Source: Cryobacterium suzukii (GTDB lineage Bacteria; Actinomycetota; Actinomycetes; Actinomycetales; Microbacteriaceae). Taken from it: DNA of 64,000 nucleotides. Location of the stretch: NCBI RefSeq assembly GCF_004403185.1, contig NZ_SOHJ01000008.1, positions 62,001-126,000 of the forward strand. The letters run 5' to 3'. Made by a program: the position numbers and the translations under genes. The notes beneath the pieces are model-generated. The model ran no database searches and had not been told where the DNA came from. It was given only the letters and a program-made list of their open reading frames with translations. Positions 1-9,698 of this stretch are shown here, piece after piece. Numbering within the stretch: position 1 is the stretch's first letter; each line of letters starts with the position of its first letter.

Positions 1-983
1 GCGCTCGCGGCGAGCACGTCCATGATCACGTGCGGGGCGCCGAGGCCGGCCGATACGAGGTGCGGAACCGTGGTCAGTTCGAGGGCGCGTTCGAGCCGGT
101 CCGGAAGGAAGGCGCGATCGCAGACGATGCCGTCGACGATGCCCAATTCGCTCGGCCCTGGCACGCCGAGGCCAAAACCGATCGCCCGGGCACCGTCCTG
201 CACGTCGGCTTCCTGCACCATTTCCCGGGTAGCGGCATCCGCTGTGTTGTAGACGCAGGCAACCGCGGTGTTCAGATACACCTTGGCCTTGGCCGCACGG
301 TACGCGGCGGCCGAACCGTGCCAGTCCAGGTGGTCGTCAGCGATATTGAGGCAGAGGCTGGCCCAGGGTGCCAGCGCGCCAGGACCGCTCTGCGGCAGGT
401 GGTGCAGTTGGTAGCTCGATAGTTCGACGACGAGCACGTCCCAGCCGGCGGGATCGCGGATTGCGTCGAGCACGGGCACGCCGATATTGCCGCAGGGGGC
501 CACTCGGCTGCCGTGGGCGGCGAGCATGGTGGCGGCGAGTTGCACGGTGGTGGTTTTGCCGTTGGTGCCGGTGACGAGCATCCACTCGGCGGGAACGCCG
601 ACCTTGTCGCGCAGCCGCCAGGCGAGTTCGATGTCACCCCAGACTGGAATCTGGTTCTCCGCCGCCCAATTGAGCAGCGGGTGATCGGGATGGAAGCCAG
701 GCGACACGATGATCAATTCCGGGATCTGCGCCGCGAGTTCCGCAGGCACCTCCCGCAGGTCAGCCTGCACGAACGGCACTCCGAGCACCGTGAGCAGGTC
801 AAAGCGTTCGTCGGGGCCGACAGACGCCAGAACAAGCACGTCGGCGCCGAGTTCGGCGAGGGTGTCGGCGGCGGCGAAACCGGTCACGCCGAGGCCCAGC
901 ACGGCAACGCGCAAGCCCTTCCAGTCCGCGTGCCAGCTGGTGAGATGATTCAGGCGGTCGTTCGTACCGGCGTCATCGCTCAT
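1..983 (-). CDS. murD: UDP-N-acetylmuramoylalanine-D-glutamate ligase MurD (3' end outside window)
   Basis: MurD adds D-glutamate to UDP-MurNAc-L-Ala in the cytoplasm, using ATP. The frame is open from an ATG at 983 to the left edge, so about 327 N-terminal residues are visible and the C-terminal ligase part is missing. The N-terminus shows a Rossmann-like VAVLGLGVTGFAAAD stretch. The Mur-ligase P-loop GTNGKTTT lies at residues 139-146. The start overlaps the mraY stop by one base (TAATG), so the two are probably translationally coupled. Position after mraY in a dcw cluster agrees. Assignment is firm; the gene looks intact as far as it can be seen. Confidence 0.93.
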   Translation of the reverse strand, partial: MSDDAGTNDRLNHLTSWHADWKGLRVAVLGLGVTGFAAADTLAELGADVLVLASVGPDERFDLLTVLGVPFVQADLREVPAELAAQIPELIIVSPGFHPDHPLLNWAAENQIPVWGDIELAWRLRDKVGVPAEWMLVTGTNGKTTTVQLAATMLAAHGSRVAPCGNIGVPVLDAIRDPAGWDVLVVELSSYQLHHLPQSGPGALAPWASLCLNIADDHLDWHGSAAAYRAAKAKVYLNTAVACVYNTADAATREMVQEADVQDGARAIGFGLGVPGPSELGIVDGIVCDRAFLPDRLERALELTTVPHLVSAGLGAPHVIMDVLAAS

Positions 984-2074
984 TAGCGGCTCAGCCATTC
1001 GAGGTAGAACGAGCCGACACCGGCTGCGACGAGCAGTCCACCGATGATCCAGAACCGCACGACGACCGTCACTTCGGCCCAGCCCTTGAGTTCAAAGTGG
1101 TGGTGAATCGGACTCATTAAGAAGATGCGCTTACCGTGGGTGATTTTGAAGTAGGCACGCTGCACGATCACCGATCCGGCTTCCATCACGAACAGGCCGC
1201 CGATGAGCACGAGGAGCAGTTCGGTGCGGCTGAGAATGGCGAGGGCAGCCAGCGCCCCGCCGAGGGCGAGCGAACCGGTATCGCCCAGAAAGATCTTGGC
1301 CGGCGAGGTATTCCACCAGAGAAAGCCGATCAGGCCACCGACTATGGTTGCCGCAACGATAGCGAGGTCGAAGGAATCGGGGCCGAGATAGCACTTGTAC
1401 TGGTCGGCGGCATCCGCTCCCCCGAAGCAGCTCTGGTTGGACTGCCAGAAACCGATCACCACGAAAGACCCGATGGCAAAAATGGATGCACCGGTGGCGA
1501 GGCCATCGAGGCCGTCCGCGACGTTGACGCCGTTCGAGGTCGCGGCCACAATCAGGCAGATCCAGAGCAGGAACACGGCGATGCCGATGAACGTGCCCAG
1601 TTTCAGAAAGTCGAGGGGTAGGTCGCGAATGAACGAGATGCTGGTCGAGGCGGGTGTCTGGCCGTTGCGGTCGACGAATTGCAACGACAGAACACCGAAG
1701 GCGCCAGCGACGATGACCTGCCCGAGAACCTTGGACCAGCCACCAAGCCCGAGACTGCGCTGGTGGCGGGTCTTCAGGAAGTCGTCGAGAAAACCAACAA
1801 GCCCGAGGCCTACCATCATGAACAAGACGAGCAACGGTGACGGGGTGAACGGCCGTTGTTCGATCAGCATGGCCGTGAAATAGCTGATCAGCACGCCCAG
1901 GATGATGATGATTCCACCCATGGTTGCGGTACCGCGCTTGGCATGGTGACTCTTGGGGCCGTCGTCACGAATGAACTGGCCCCAGCCGAGCTTCTTAAAC
2001 AAGCGAATGAACAGCGGCGTCAGGAACAGCGTGAACGCGAGCGAAAACGCTCCGGACAGCAGAAGGACTCTCAC
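983..2074 (-). CDS. mraY: phospho-N-acetylmuramoyl-pentapeptide transferase MraY
   Basis: MraY transfers phospho-MurNAc-pentapeptide to undecaprenyl phosphate to form lipid I, at the cytoplasmic face of the membrane. The 363-residue protein is strongly hydrophobic with about ten membrane segments, a normal size for the family. Family signatures are visible: LDDFLK near residue 96 (Asp pair), [12 protein letters not shown] at 184-195, [12 protein letters not shown] and the histidine-rich [12 protein letters not shown] motif. The start overlaps the murF end by four bases, and its stop overlaps the murD start. It is part of the minus-strand cell-wall operon. Confidence 0.96.
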   Translation of the reverse strand: MRVLLLSGAFSLAFTLFLTPLFIRLFKKLGWGQFIRDDGPKSHHAKRGTATMGGIIIILGVLISYFTAMLIEQRPFTPSPLLVLFMMVGLGLVGFLDDFLKTRHQRSLGLGGWSKVLGQVIVAGAFGVLSLQFVDRNGQTPASTSISFIRDLPLDFLKLGTFIGIAVFLLWICLIVAATSNGVNVADGLDGLATGASIFAIGSFVVIGFWQSNQSCFGGADAADQYKCYLGPDSFDLAIVAATIVGGLIGFLWWNTSPAKIFLGDTGSLALGGALAALAILSRTELLLVLIGGLFVMEAGSVIVQRAYFKITHGKRIFLMSPIHHHFELKGWAEVTVVVRFWIIGGLLVAAGVGSFYLEWLSR

Positions 2075-3480
2075 GAGAACAAGTCTCCCAGTCGATCGCC
2101 GAGGAATCGCAAACCCGCGGAGTTGGATGACTTCACGAGCACGGTGTCTCCCGGATTCACGCTGTTGCGCACCAGTTCGAAGGCTTCGTCCGGCGTGTCG
2201 ACATAGGCCGACTCGCCGTCCCAGGATCCCTCGTTGATGGTGCTGATGTGCATGCGGCGGGCCCGCTGGCCCACCACGATCATCTGGGAGATGTTCAGCC
2301 TTACAGCGAGTAGCCCGATGCGATCGTGCTCTTCACCGGCCAGTTCGCCGAGTTCGGCCATTTCCCCAAGAACCGCGATGGTTCTGCGTCCGGGAGTGCC
2401 AATCTGGGCGAGCGTTTTGAGGGCTGCGCTCATCGAATCGGGGCTCGCGTTGTAGGCGTCATTGATGATCGTGACGTCGTCCTTTCCGCCGAGCACTTCC
2501 ATGCGCCAGCGTTCGGCCCTGGTAGTGGCTTCCAGCGCGGCGACGATATCGCGAAGCGACACCCCGAGAACCTCGGCGGCGGCGGCAGCGGCGAGGGCAT
2601 TCATGACATGGTGCTCACCGAGCACCGGGAACACGACCGGCGCGCTCTGCCCGTCGGCAAGGTGCAGGGTGAACGTCGTTCCGGTGCGACCAGAGTGCAG
2701 GTCACTCGCGCGCACGTCGACCTGGCCGTACTCTCCGAACCGCACGATGCGCGCCGGGGTGATGGCGGCCATCTGCGCGACGCGCGGGTCGTCGGCGTTC
2801 AGCACCGCGACATCCGTTGGAAGCAGATCGGTGACCATCTCGGACTTGGCCCGCACTGTGCCGTCAAGATCGCCGAACTCACCGGCGTGGGCGAGGCCGA
2901 TGGTGAGCACGATGCCGACGTCGGGTCGGGCCAGGCGCACGAGGTTCGCGATGGCGCCCTCGCTGCTGGCGCCCATCTCGATCACTAGAAAGCGGGTGTC
3001 GTCGGTGACCTCGAGCATGGTCATTGGCGCACCGACCTGGTTGTTGAAGGAGCCGCGCGGGGCGACGGTCGGGCCGACCCGTTCGAACATGCTGCGGAGC
3101 AGGTTCTTGGTCGTGGTTTTGCCATTGGAACCGGTGACGGCCACAATCTTGAGCGTCCCGGCGGCGCGCACCCTGGCGACAACGGTGGAGGCCAGGGCGC
3201 CGAGCGCTGCAACGGCGTCGGCGACGACAATCTGAGTGACCGGCAGGTCAAGCAGTCGTTCCACAATGAGCACCGCGGCACCCTGGGCAGCGGCGACCGG
3301 CGCGAACAGGTGCCCGTCGGTGACCGCGCCTGGCTTAGCGATGAAGATGGAGCCGGGTTCGATCAGGCGAGAATCGGTCTGCACCGATCCGTTGACAAGA
3401 TCCGACTGCGCGGACGCGCCGGCGAGGTGCAGGGCACCGTCGACGACCTGGCTGATATCGGCCAGGGACAGCGCGATCAT
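2071..3480 (-). CDS. murF: UDP-MurNAc-tripeptide-D-Ala-D-Ala ligase MurF
   Basis: MurF adds the D-Ala-D-Ala dipeptide to complete the cytoplasmic UDP-MurNAc-pentapeptide. The protein has 469 residues, close to the family norm. It has an N-terminal substrate-binding domain, the ATP-binding P-loop GSNGKTTT at about 117-124, the central [11 protein letters not shown] motif typical of MurF, and a C-terminal Mur-ligase domain. The ATG starts immediately after the murE stop, and its end overlaps mraY by four bases. Neighbours on both sides are consecutive steps of the same pathway, which supports the call. Confidence 0.96.
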   Translation of the reverse strand: MIALSLADISQVVDGALHLAGASAQSDLVNGSVQTDSRLIEPGSIFIAKPGAVTDGHLFAPVAAAQGAAVLIVERLLDLPVTQIVVADAVAALGALASTVVARVRAAGTLKIVAVTGSNGKTTTKNLLRSMFERVGPTVAPRGSFNNQVGAPMTMLEVTDDTRFLVIEMGASSEGAIANLVRLARPDVGIVLTIGLAHAGEFGDLDGTVRAKSEMVTDLLPTDVAVLNADDPRVAQMAAITPARIVRFGEYGQVDVRASDLHSGRTGTTFTLHLADGQSAPVVFPVLGEHHVMNALAAAAAAEVLGVSLRDIVAALEATTRAERWRMEVLGGKDDVTIINDAYNASPDSMSAALKTLAQIGTPGRRTIAVLGEMAELGELAGEEHDRIGLLAVRLNISQMIVVGQRARRMHISTINEGSWDGESAYVDTPDEAFELVRNSVNPGDTVLVKSSNSAGLRFLGDRLGDLFS

Positions 3481-5025
3481 CTACAGCCACCCCGCTTCGC
3501 GCAGCGCCTGGCGAGAGTCATCCCTGGCCGAATACGGCAGTTTCACGCCTTGTACCTCGTGGTAGTCCTCGTGACCTGGGCCGGCGTACAGAATGGTGTC
3601 TCCTTCGTGTGCGAGTGACAGCGCCGTGCGAAATGCCGCACGTGGGTTGGCCACCTCGTAAAATTCGCCGTTTGGCACGGCTTCGCGCGCTGCTTTCAGC
3701 AGAACGGCACGGATGCTCGCGGCGTCCTCAAACCGCGGGTGAAAGTCGGTCACCACCACAATATCGCTGCCCTGAGCGGCGATCCGACCCATATCGGCGC
3801 GTTTTGTCGTGTCGCGGTCGCCGTCGGCGCCGAACAGCATGATCAATTTACCCGGGGTGAATTTGCGCAGCGCCTCGAGCGTATTGAGGAAGGCATCGGG
3901 GCTGTGCCCGTAATCGATGTAGACGAGCGGCCCGCGATCACCGGAGATGCGCTCCGCACGGCCGGGGATGAACGCGACAATGCCACCGTCGCGGTTCAGC
4001 GTGTGCTGAATGGCGCCGAGGTCGAATCCGCTTTCCACGAGCATGACGATGGCCAGGGCGGCGTTGGCCGCCATGTACCAGCCGAGCAATGGCACCCGGG
4101 TGTGCAGACGACGGCCATCGGGGCCGTCGAGCACGAAGTCGGTGTGCGTGGAGGACTCCCCCACAACGGTCATGTGCCAGTCGGCGTCGACGTCTGCCCG
4201 GTTGCTGATGGTCGTCACCGGGATGCGGCATTCGTCGGCGAGGCGACGTCCCCAGTCGGTGTCGACGGTGACGACGCCGCGGTGCGAGCGGTCGGGCTGG
4301 AACAGCTCGAGCTTGGCCTGGAAGTAGTCGTCCATCGCCGGGTAGTCGTCGAGGTGGTCGTGGCTGAGGTTGGTGAACGCAGCGATATCGAAGACGAGGC
4401 CGTCGACCCGGTAGCGGCTGAGGGCTTGCGCCGATACCTCGATGCCGACGGCGCGTACCTCGGCTTCATTCATACGGGCCAGCAGGGCGTGCAGTTCGCT
4501 GGCCTCGGGCGTGGTGAGCGAACTCGTCACGGCGAGATCGCCGATGCGGCGTTCGGCGGTCGAGGTGAGTCCCGAGACGACGCCGAGTTGGTTCAGAATA
4601 CCGAACAAAAGGTAAACGACGCTGGTCTTGCCGTTGGTGCCGGTGACCGCGAACAGGGTCGCCGGGTTGTCGTCGGTGCGATAAATCCAGGCGGAGACGG
4701 CACCGAGCGCGGCGCGGGCATCCGGTGTAACCAAAATCGGCAGACCGCTGGCCGCAGCGAGCAGCACTCCGGCCTCGTCGGTCAATATGGCCACCGCCCC
4801 CGCCTCGGCGGCCGCAGCAGCGAAGGTCGCGCCGTGCAGGTGCGCACCGGGAACGCCGACGTAGAGGTCGCCGGGTTGCACCGTGCGCGAGCTCAGGCTC
4901 ACTCCGGTGACTTCGAGACCGTCGATGTCTCCACGCAGTTCTAGATCAAATTCGGCAACCAATCCCGACAACGACCGTGGAACGGGATGCTCGGGACGGA
5001 GAGCCGACGGCGCCAATTCAGACAC
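3481..5025 (-). CDS. murE: UDP-MurNAc-L-Ala-D-Glu ligase MurE (third-residue amino acid ligase)
   Basis: MurE attaches the diamino acid at position 3 of the peptidoglycan stem peptide. The 514-residue protein has the Mur-ligase P-loop GTNGKTS at 129-135, the LTTPEASEL substrate motif, NLSHDHLDDY, and the GADGDRDTTKRADMG segment. Where meso-DAP enzymes carry DNPR, this one reads DFHPR (427-431), so the added residue is probably not DAP. Microbacteriaceae commonly use diaminobutyrate, ornithine or lysine, but the exact substrate cannot be read from sequence. The start is a GTG; pbpB ends 15 bases upstream and murF follows without a gap. Confidence 0.94.
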   Translation of the reverse strand: MSELAPSALRPEHPVPRSLSGLVAEFDLELRGDIDGLEVTGVSLSSRTVQPGDLYVGVPGAHLHGATFAAAAAEAGAVAILTDEAGVLLAAASGLPILVTPDARAALGAVSAWIYRTDDNPATLFAVTGTNGKTSVVYLLFGILNQLGVVSGLTSTAERRIGDLAVTSSLTTPEASELHALLARMNEAEVRAVGIEVSAQALSRYRVDGLVFDIAAFTNLSHDHLDDYPAMDDYFQAKLELFQPDRSHRGVVTVDTDWGRRLADECRIPVTTISNRADVDADWHMTVVGESSTHTDFVLDGPDGRRLHTRVPLLGWYMAANAALAIVMLVESGFDLGAIQHTLNRDGGIVAFIPGRAERISGDRGPLVYIDYGHSPDAFLNTLEALRKFTPGKLIMLFGADGDRDTTKRADMGRIAAQGSDIVVVTDFHPRFEDAASIRAVLLKAAREAVPNGEFYEVANPRAAFRTALSLAHEGDTILYAGPGHEDYHEVQGVKLPYSARDDSRQALREAGWL

Positions 5026-5040
5026 GCAGGGCTCGCTTTC

Positions 5041-6864
5041 TTACCAGGTGGAAGGGAGGTCAGGCGCAGTCGCGCCTGAGGGAACCGCCCGGTACTTTTT
5101 CAACACCTGACTCATGATCTCCTGGAAGACCGGAGCCGGTGCGGCAGACGTGTTCAGTTTAACAGGGTCGGCGATGCTGACCGAGACGACATACTGCGGA
5201 TCGTCGGCCGGAGCGTAGCCCGACACCGACACCAGATACCCGTCGGAGTACCCACCCTGGCCGTCCGGCATCTGCGCTGTTCCGGTCTTGGCCGCGACCC
5301 GATAGCCGGGAATGTTCCATTTGCTATGCACCCAACTTTTTTGATACACCATTTCGAGCACGTCGCTGGTCTCGTTGGCTGCCTTCTCGGACAGCACCCG
5401 CGTACCGACCTGGTCTGGCACGTTCGTCATGGTGCCGTCGGCCTGCCTGCAGCCCTCGATCAGCTGAACCGGCATGCGCACGCCGTCGTTGGCGATGGTC
5501 TGGTAGATGCTCGCGACCTGCAGGGCGGTCGTGGTAAGGCCCTGCCCGAACATGGTCGCATAGCTGGTCTGGTTGTCCCACTCGTCGACCGGGTGCAGAA
5601 TGCCGCCATCTTCACGGGGAAAGCCGGTCTCGGTGGGCGTGCCAACACCGAACGCTTTCATGTAGTCGTAGCGCTGCTGGTCGGTGAGCATCTCCCCAAA
5701 CTTGGACATGCCGGTATTGCTGGAGTCGATCAGCACACCGGTCATGGTCATGTTCTGGTCGGGGTGGGAGTGACTGTCATTGATATTGGCGCCGTTGTCC
5801 GGCAGGTATCGGTAAGGCGCGACGATCCCGGTTTCCAGGGTGGCCACCCCGGCATCGAGAACGGATGCCGCGGTGAGCGCCTTGAAGGTCGAGCCGGGTT
5901 CGAAGGACTGGGTGAAGGCGCGGGAGCCGCGATCATCCGGGTTCTCGGTACCGCCGACGTTGTTCGGGTCCACCGAGGGGTAGTCGGCCACGGCGAGCAG
6001 CTTGCCGGTCTTGGCGTCCTGCACCACCGCGGTCGCCCAGGCAGCACCCGTTTCCTGCGCCCGGGCCGCGAGAGTCTGTTGCACGAACCAATTCAGGTCG
6101 GAGTCGATGGTGGTGACGACGTCTCCGCCATCCGTGGCGGCGGTGCTCGTGACGCTGCTGCCGGGAATGCGCACGCCGTCAGCACCCTTTTCGTAGGTTT
6201 CCGAGCCGTTGGTGGATGCCAGGCAGGCGTCCTGCCCGGATTCGAGCCCAGCCTGCGGAACACCCTCCCCCGATAGGTAACCGAGCATGTTGCCGGCTAC
6301 GGCGCCGTTCGGGTACACCCGGCTCGGGCTGTTCTCGGAGTAGGTCCAGGGAATGTGCAGGTCTTGCACGGCCCGCAGCACATCGACGTCGACCTTCTGG
6401 GCGATATAGGCGAAGTTCGCCTCAGCATTGGCCGTCAGGGCGGCCCCGATTGTCTGCAGGATGGCATCACCGGTTTGGCCGGTTGCTTCGCCAATTTCGG
6501 CAGCGGCGTCAGCCACCGAGATCTCAATCCTCTTGCCGTCGACGGTGCGCTTGAAAGGCGTCGCATTCACCGGGGACATGGTGATGTTGTAGCGCATGAC
6601 CGTTGCGGCGAGCACGACGCCTTCGGCGTCGATGATTTCGCCGCGCGAGCCGTAGACCACCTGGCCGACTGAGCGGTTCCCCACGGAGTCTTTGGTGAGC
6701 GAATCGGCCTGTACGACCTGGATATCCACCAAACGCACCAGGAACACTGCGATCACGGCGAACAGCACAAGAATGGTGAAAAAAGTACGATGGCGGCTGG
6801 ACCGAGAGTTGGTCGGATTGCTTCGGGCACTGCGGTTTCGGGCATTACTGTTGCGCACGCTCAT
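5041..6864 (-). CDS. pbpB: penicillin-binding protein 2-type transpeptidase (FtsI/PbpB)
   Basis: This is a class B penicillin-binding protein for septal peptidoglycan cross-linking. It has 607 residues: a short basic cytoplasmic N-terminus, one membrane anchor at about 29-48, a PBP dimerisation domain, and a C-terminal transpeptidase domain. The three active-site motifs are visible: STFK at 325-328, SSN at 381-383 and KTG at 526-528. No PASTA repeat follows the catalytic domain. It lies between ftsL and murE, the usual dcw place for ftsI. The call is firm; pbpB or ftsI are both used as names. Confidence 0.95.
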   Translation of the reverse strand: MSVRNSNARNRSARSNPTNSRSSRHRTFFTILVLFAVIAVFLVRLVDIQVVQADSLTKDSVGNRSVGQVVYGSRGEIIDAEGVVLAATVMRYNITMSPVNATPFKRTVDGKRIEISVADAAAEIGEATGQTGDAILQTIGAALTANAEANFAYIAQKVDVDVLRAVQDLHIPWTYSENSPSRVYPNGAVAGNMLGYLSGEGVPQAGLESGQDACLASTNGSETYEKGADGVRIPGSSVTSTAATDGGDVVTTIDSDLNWFVQQTLAARAQETGAAWATAVVQDAKTGKLLAVADYPSVDPNNVGGTENPDDRGSRAFTQSFEPGSTFKALTAASVLDAGVATLETGIVAPYRYLPDNGANINDSHSHPDQNMTMTGVLIDSSNTGMSKFGEMLTDQQRYDYMKAFGVGTPTETGFPREDGGILHPVDEWDNQTSYATMFGQGLTTTALQVASIYQTIANDGVRMPVQLIEGCRQADGTMTNVPDQVGTRVLSEKAANETSDVLEMVYQKSWVHSKWNIPGYRVAAKTGTAQMPDGQGGYSDGYLVSVSGYAPADDPQYVVSVSIADPVKLNTSAAPAPVFQEIMSQVLKKYRAVPSGATAPDLPSTW

Positions 6865-6891
6865 CTGCCCATCATTGTCGACTCGAGGAAA

Positions 6892-7455
6892 CTATCGGGT
6901 AGTGGGCGCCGCGAGTCCCGCGGGAACTACCGGTGCACTCGTAATCGCAACGGTTCCGCCGGCCGCTGCCGCCTTATCCGGAAGCGCCGAGAACGGGGTA
7001 CTACCGGCCAACAGGGCGTTAGGAACGAGACTGGCCGCTCCGGCCTGCGAGCCAGACGCTGAGGCCGGAGCGCCCGAAATAGCTCCGTTGGACAGGCGGA
7101 GGAAGACGGGGTTGGAATTGCTGACCATGCCCAGGCCCTCGGCATTCGTGGCGAGGCTCTGCGGGGAGGAGATCCGCACGAGGTCTTCACTCACGCTGGC
7201 GGCCGTGCGACCCAGCTCGGACCGGCTTGACTGCAGGCTGGAGATTTCATAGGCACCCTGGGAGATACCGACGCTGAGCAACAGCTGGGCCAAGATGATG
7301 GCGGCCATCCCGGCCACCGCGGTGAGAGCGTAGAAGATGCGCGGGCGCGCCCGGCGGTTCGGAGCTGCTGAGACAAGGCGAAACCCACGCCGTACCGGCG
7401 CCTCGAAGGGTTCGCGTTCGATTGAAAATGACACGCGTGCCAGGTTGTCGCTCAT
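6892..7455 (-). CDS. ftsL: FtsL-like septum-site membrane protein
   Basis: The 187-residue protein has a cytoplasmic N-terminus, a single membrane span at about 40-63 and a following extracytoplasmic helix-prone segment (about 65-115), then an Ala/Ser/Gly-rich tail. This bitopic architecture between rsmH and pbpB is the hallmark of FtsL, which binds FtsB/DivIC and the FtsW-FtsI synthase pair. Sequence identity in this family is low, so the call rests mainly on topology and position. The start ATG overlaps the rsmH stop by four bases. pbpB starts 27 bases downstream. Confidence 0.8.
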   Translation of the reverse strand: MSDNLARVSFSIEREPFEAPVRRGFRLVSAAPNRRARPRIFYALTAVAGMAAIILAQLLLSVGISQGAYEISSLQSSRSELGRTAASVSEDLVRISSPQSLATNAEGLGMVSNSNPVFLRLSNGAISGAPASASGSQAGAASLVPNALLAGSTPFSALPDKAAAAGGTVAITSAPVVPAGLAAPTTR

Positions 7456-8408
7456 GCGGCGGCCCTTCTCAGTCGTTCAGCAGCGCGCAGCCGAACCGGC
7501 GTCGCGCGGGGGTTGAGTGCTTTTTCTTCGTCGGAGGCCAATTCAGCGCCACGCAGCAGAAGGGTAAAGAGTGGTTTATGTTCGGGCAGTTCCACTGGAA
7601 GGCCCGCGGGAGCTGTTGAGCCAGAGGCCGCGGCGAAGGCCCGCTTGACGATGCGGTCCTCGAGAGACTGGTAGGCCATGACAACGATGCGGCCGCCAAC
7701 TTGCACGCGGTCGAGGGCGGCCGGAATGGCCCGTTCCAGCACGGCTAGTTCCTGATTGACCTCGATGCGCAGCGCCTGGAACACGCGCTTGGCCGGGTGG
7801 CCGAGGCGCTGGACGGCGACCGGGGTGGCTTTGGTGATGACGTCGACCAGTTGCGCTGACCGAACGAAGGGAATCGTTTCGCGGGCTTCGACGATGGCCT
7901 TGGCGTAGCGGGCGGAAAGTTTTTCTTCGCCGTAGTCCTGGAAGATGCGTTTGAGGTCGCGTTCGCTGTAATCGGCGAGGATGCTCTCAGCGGTCAGGCC
8001 AGCGGTGCCGTCCATGCGCATGTCGAGCGGCGCATCCTTTGAATAGGAGAAACCGCGTTCGACGCGGTCGATCTGCAAGCTGGAGACGCCGAGGTCGAAG
8101 AGCACGCCGGCAACCTCACTGATGCCGAGGCCGTCGAGAGCTTCGCCGATGCCGTCATAGACGGTGTGCACCAGGTGCACCCGGCCCGCGAAGCCCTTGA
8201 GGCGTTCCTCGGCGATGGCGAGAGCCTCAGTGTCGCGGTCGAGGCCAACCAGGGTCAGTTCAGGAAAACGCTCCAAGATCGCTTCGGCATGGCCACCCAT
8301 GCCAAGTGTCGCGTCGACGAGAACGGCGCCGGGCTTAGTGAGGGCCGGAGCGAGCAGCTCGACGCAGCGTTCAAGCAGTACCGGGGTGTGGATTTCATTG
8401 CTGGCCAT
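7452..8408 (-). CDS. rsmH: 16S rRNA (cytosine(1402)-N(4))-methyltransferase RsmH (MraW)
   Basis: RsmH methylates N4 of C1402 in the decoding centre of 16S rRNA, using S-adenosylmethionine. The 318-residue protein shows the SAM-binding motif [11 protein letters not shown] at 32-42, the ribose-binding GLDRD at 55-59, and the conserved [11 protein letters not shown] and RGFSY motifs. Length is normal. It lies 99 bases downstream of mraZ and overlaps ftsL by four bases, the standard start of a dcw cluster. Confidence 0.95.
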   Translation of the reverse strand: MASNEIHTPVLLERCVELLAPALTKPGAVLVDATLGMGGHAEAILERFPELTLVGLDRDTEALAIAEERLKGFAGRVHLVHTVYDGIGEALDGLGISEVAGVLFDLGVSSLQIDRVERGFSYSKDAPLDMRMDGTAGLTAESILADYSERDLKRIFQDYGEEKLSARYAKAIVEARETIPFVRSAQLVDVITKATPVAVQRLGHPAKRVFQALRIEVNQELAVLERAIPAALDRVQVGGRIVVMAYQSLEDRIVKRAFAAASGSTAPAGLPVELPEHKPLFTLLLRGAELASDEEKALNPRATPVRLRAAERLRRAAA

Positions 8409-8507
8409 AATGCCGGGCTAGTCCGTGAGGCCTGATTCCCCTCCATTTCGACCTGGCACGGGGGAAGTGTGTCAGGGCAAAAACGGCTGGGAGTCAGGCA
8501 CCAGGGG

Positions 8508-8939
8508 CTAGAAGAGTCCCGGAATCACCTCCTCCGTCGTGTTGGCGTACGAGGTTTCCTGCTCGGCGAGGTACGTGGCCCACGCTTCGCTGTCCCAAAT
8601 CTCGACTCGGCTGCCAGCACCGATGACGGTCAATTCCCGGTCAAGTCCCGCATAACTACGGAGATTGCCGGGGATGGTGACGCGGTTTTGTTTGTCCGGT
8701 GTTTCCGAGCTCGCGCCCGACAAAAACACCCGGAGATAGTCCCGAGCTTGCTTGCTCGTGACGGGGGCCTGGCGGATTTTATCGTGCAGGGTTTCGAATT
8801 CACGGGTGCTGAACACGTAGATGCAGTGTTCCTGCCCCCGCGTCATCACCACACCGGTGGAGAGCTCATCCCGAAATTTCGCGGGAAGAATAATGCGACC
8901 TTTTTCGTCGAGCCGGGGGGCGTAGGTGCCAAGGAACAC
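8508..8939 (-). CDS. mraZ: transcriptional regulator MraZ
   Basis: MraZ is a SpoVT/AbrB-fold DNA-binding protein that controls its own dcw operon. The protein carries two tandem copies of the domain: [23 protein letters not shown] at the N-terminus and a second half with [16 protein letters not shown] place the start at the GTG at 8939, giving the usual N-terminus MFLGT and 143 residues, with an AAAGGGG ribosome site five bases upstream. An in-frame GTG at 8945 would leave no room for that site. It is the first gene of the minus-strand cluster, and upstream lie three 10-bp-spaced GTGG boxes. Confidence 0.92.
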   Translation of the reverse strand: MFLGTYAPRLDEKGRIILPAKFRDELSTGVVMTRGQEHCIYVFSTREFETLHDKIRQAPVTSKQARDYLRVFLSGASSETPDKQNRVTIPGNLRSYAGLDRELTVIGAGSRVEIWDSEAWATYLAEQETSYANTTEEVIPGLF

Positions 8940-8976
8940 GCTCACCCCTTTCTTCCGGCCAGATTCAGGTGTGCCT

Positions 8977-9000
8977 CCACTTTACTCCACCTTCAACCAC
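8977..9000 (-). promoter_or_regulatory. MraZ-type operator: three GTGG boxes at 10-bp spacing
   Basis: On the minus strand, GTGG occurs at 9000-8997, 8990-8987 and 8980-8977, exactly one helical turn apart and 38 to 58 bases upstream of the mraZ start. Known MraZ sites are clustered TGGG/GTGGG repeats with about 10-bp periodicity ahead of mraZ, so autoregulation is likely. The boxes are seen directly; binding is inferred. Confidence 0.6.
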
Positions 9001-9128
9001 AAGCCTAGGTTTTTTGAGCGTATTTTCTAAATAAAATGCCGAATACACCGCAAATCACCGGAGAGTCGCGGTGGAGGGAAATGGAGCAGTATTTTCAATA
9101 ACGGATACTACTAGCGCGTTTTGGCCAC

Positions 9129-9157
9129 AAAAAAAGGGCCGATCGAATGATCGGCCC
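9129..9157 (-). terminator. intrinsic terminator after the DUF3040 gene
   Basis: A perfect 9-bp stem (GGGCCGATC / GATCGGCCC, 9136-9157) with a 4-base loop is followed on the minus strand by a run of seven T (9135-9129). It lies 60 bases beyond the DUF3040 stop and separates that gene from the mraZ promoter region. Confidence 0.85.
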
Positions 9158-9216
9158 TTCGGTACTGCGAGTTTTTGAGTTATGCGAGCCCGGTGGAGGG
9201 CTGAGGGTTGATCGAG

Positions 9217-9594
9217 CTATTGCCCGTCTTGCCGGCGGTCCCAACGATCATTCAGTCGATCCATGAAGCCCTGGTTGGACTTAGCCTGGGCTGGACGGCG
9301 ACCGGGCGCCGAGGGTCCTGGCACCGAACGAATGGCCCGGCCGGGCGTCACGGCGATGAGTACGCCGCCAAACATGACGATGAAGCCGAGAATGCCGACC
9401 CACAATTGCGCAATTGCTACACCGGCGATGAGTGCAACGATGCCGGCGACGGCGAGCAATACACCGATCGCGATGGAACGATAGTTCGGGCGAAGCCTGG
9501 ACGCTCCAACGCTGGCGACAAAGTCGGCATCGTTGTGATAGAGGCTGCGCTCCATCTCTTCAAGGAGTCGCTGCTCCTGTTCCGAAAGCGGCAT
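9217..9594 (-). CDS. DUF3040 family membrane protein
   Basis: This is a small actinobacterial membrane protein of unknown function. I choose the ATG at 9594 (N-terminus MPLSEQEQRLLEEMERSLY), because GGAGGG lies just upstream and this opening is the DUF3040 signature; that gives 125 residues. After the acidic N-terminal helix come two membrane spans (about residues 48-90), then a basic, proline-rich cytoplasmic tail ending in DRWDRRQDGQ. The gene commonly sits upstream of mraZ in actinobacteria, which agrees. It has its own terminator at 9129-9157. Confidence 0.85.
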   Translation of the reverse strand: MPLSEQEQRLLEEMERSLYHNDADFVASVGASRLRPNYRSIAIGVLLAVAGIVALIAGVAIAQLWVGILGFIVMFGGVLIAVTPGRAIRSVPGPSAPGRRPAQAKSNQGFMDRLNDRWDRRQDGQ

Positions 9595-9686
9595 CTCATT
9601 CCCTCCAGTTACGGGATCGAGCGGGTGGGGTGACAAATCCGAACAGGACGGCTCGAACTTCTTAATTCTAACCCCGCCGTGGTGGC

Positions 9687-9692
9687 TAGGCT
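9687..9692 (+). promoter_or_regulatory. -10 box TAGGCT for a leaderless polyprenyl synthase mRNA
   Basis: TAGGCT ends six bases before the GTG start at 9699, so transcription would begin on the start codon. No ribosome-binding site is visible upstream of this GTG. The same geometry (TANNNT-N6-start) recurs at 12940, 32222 and 32808 and 38533. No convincing -35 box is seen. Confidence 0.45.
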
Positions 9693-9698
9693 ATACGG

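Noticed and set aside
3739..4944. Plus-strand open frame of 401 codons opposite murE
   Set aside because: Shadow of the clearly recognised murE; no ribosome site and no recognisable motif.
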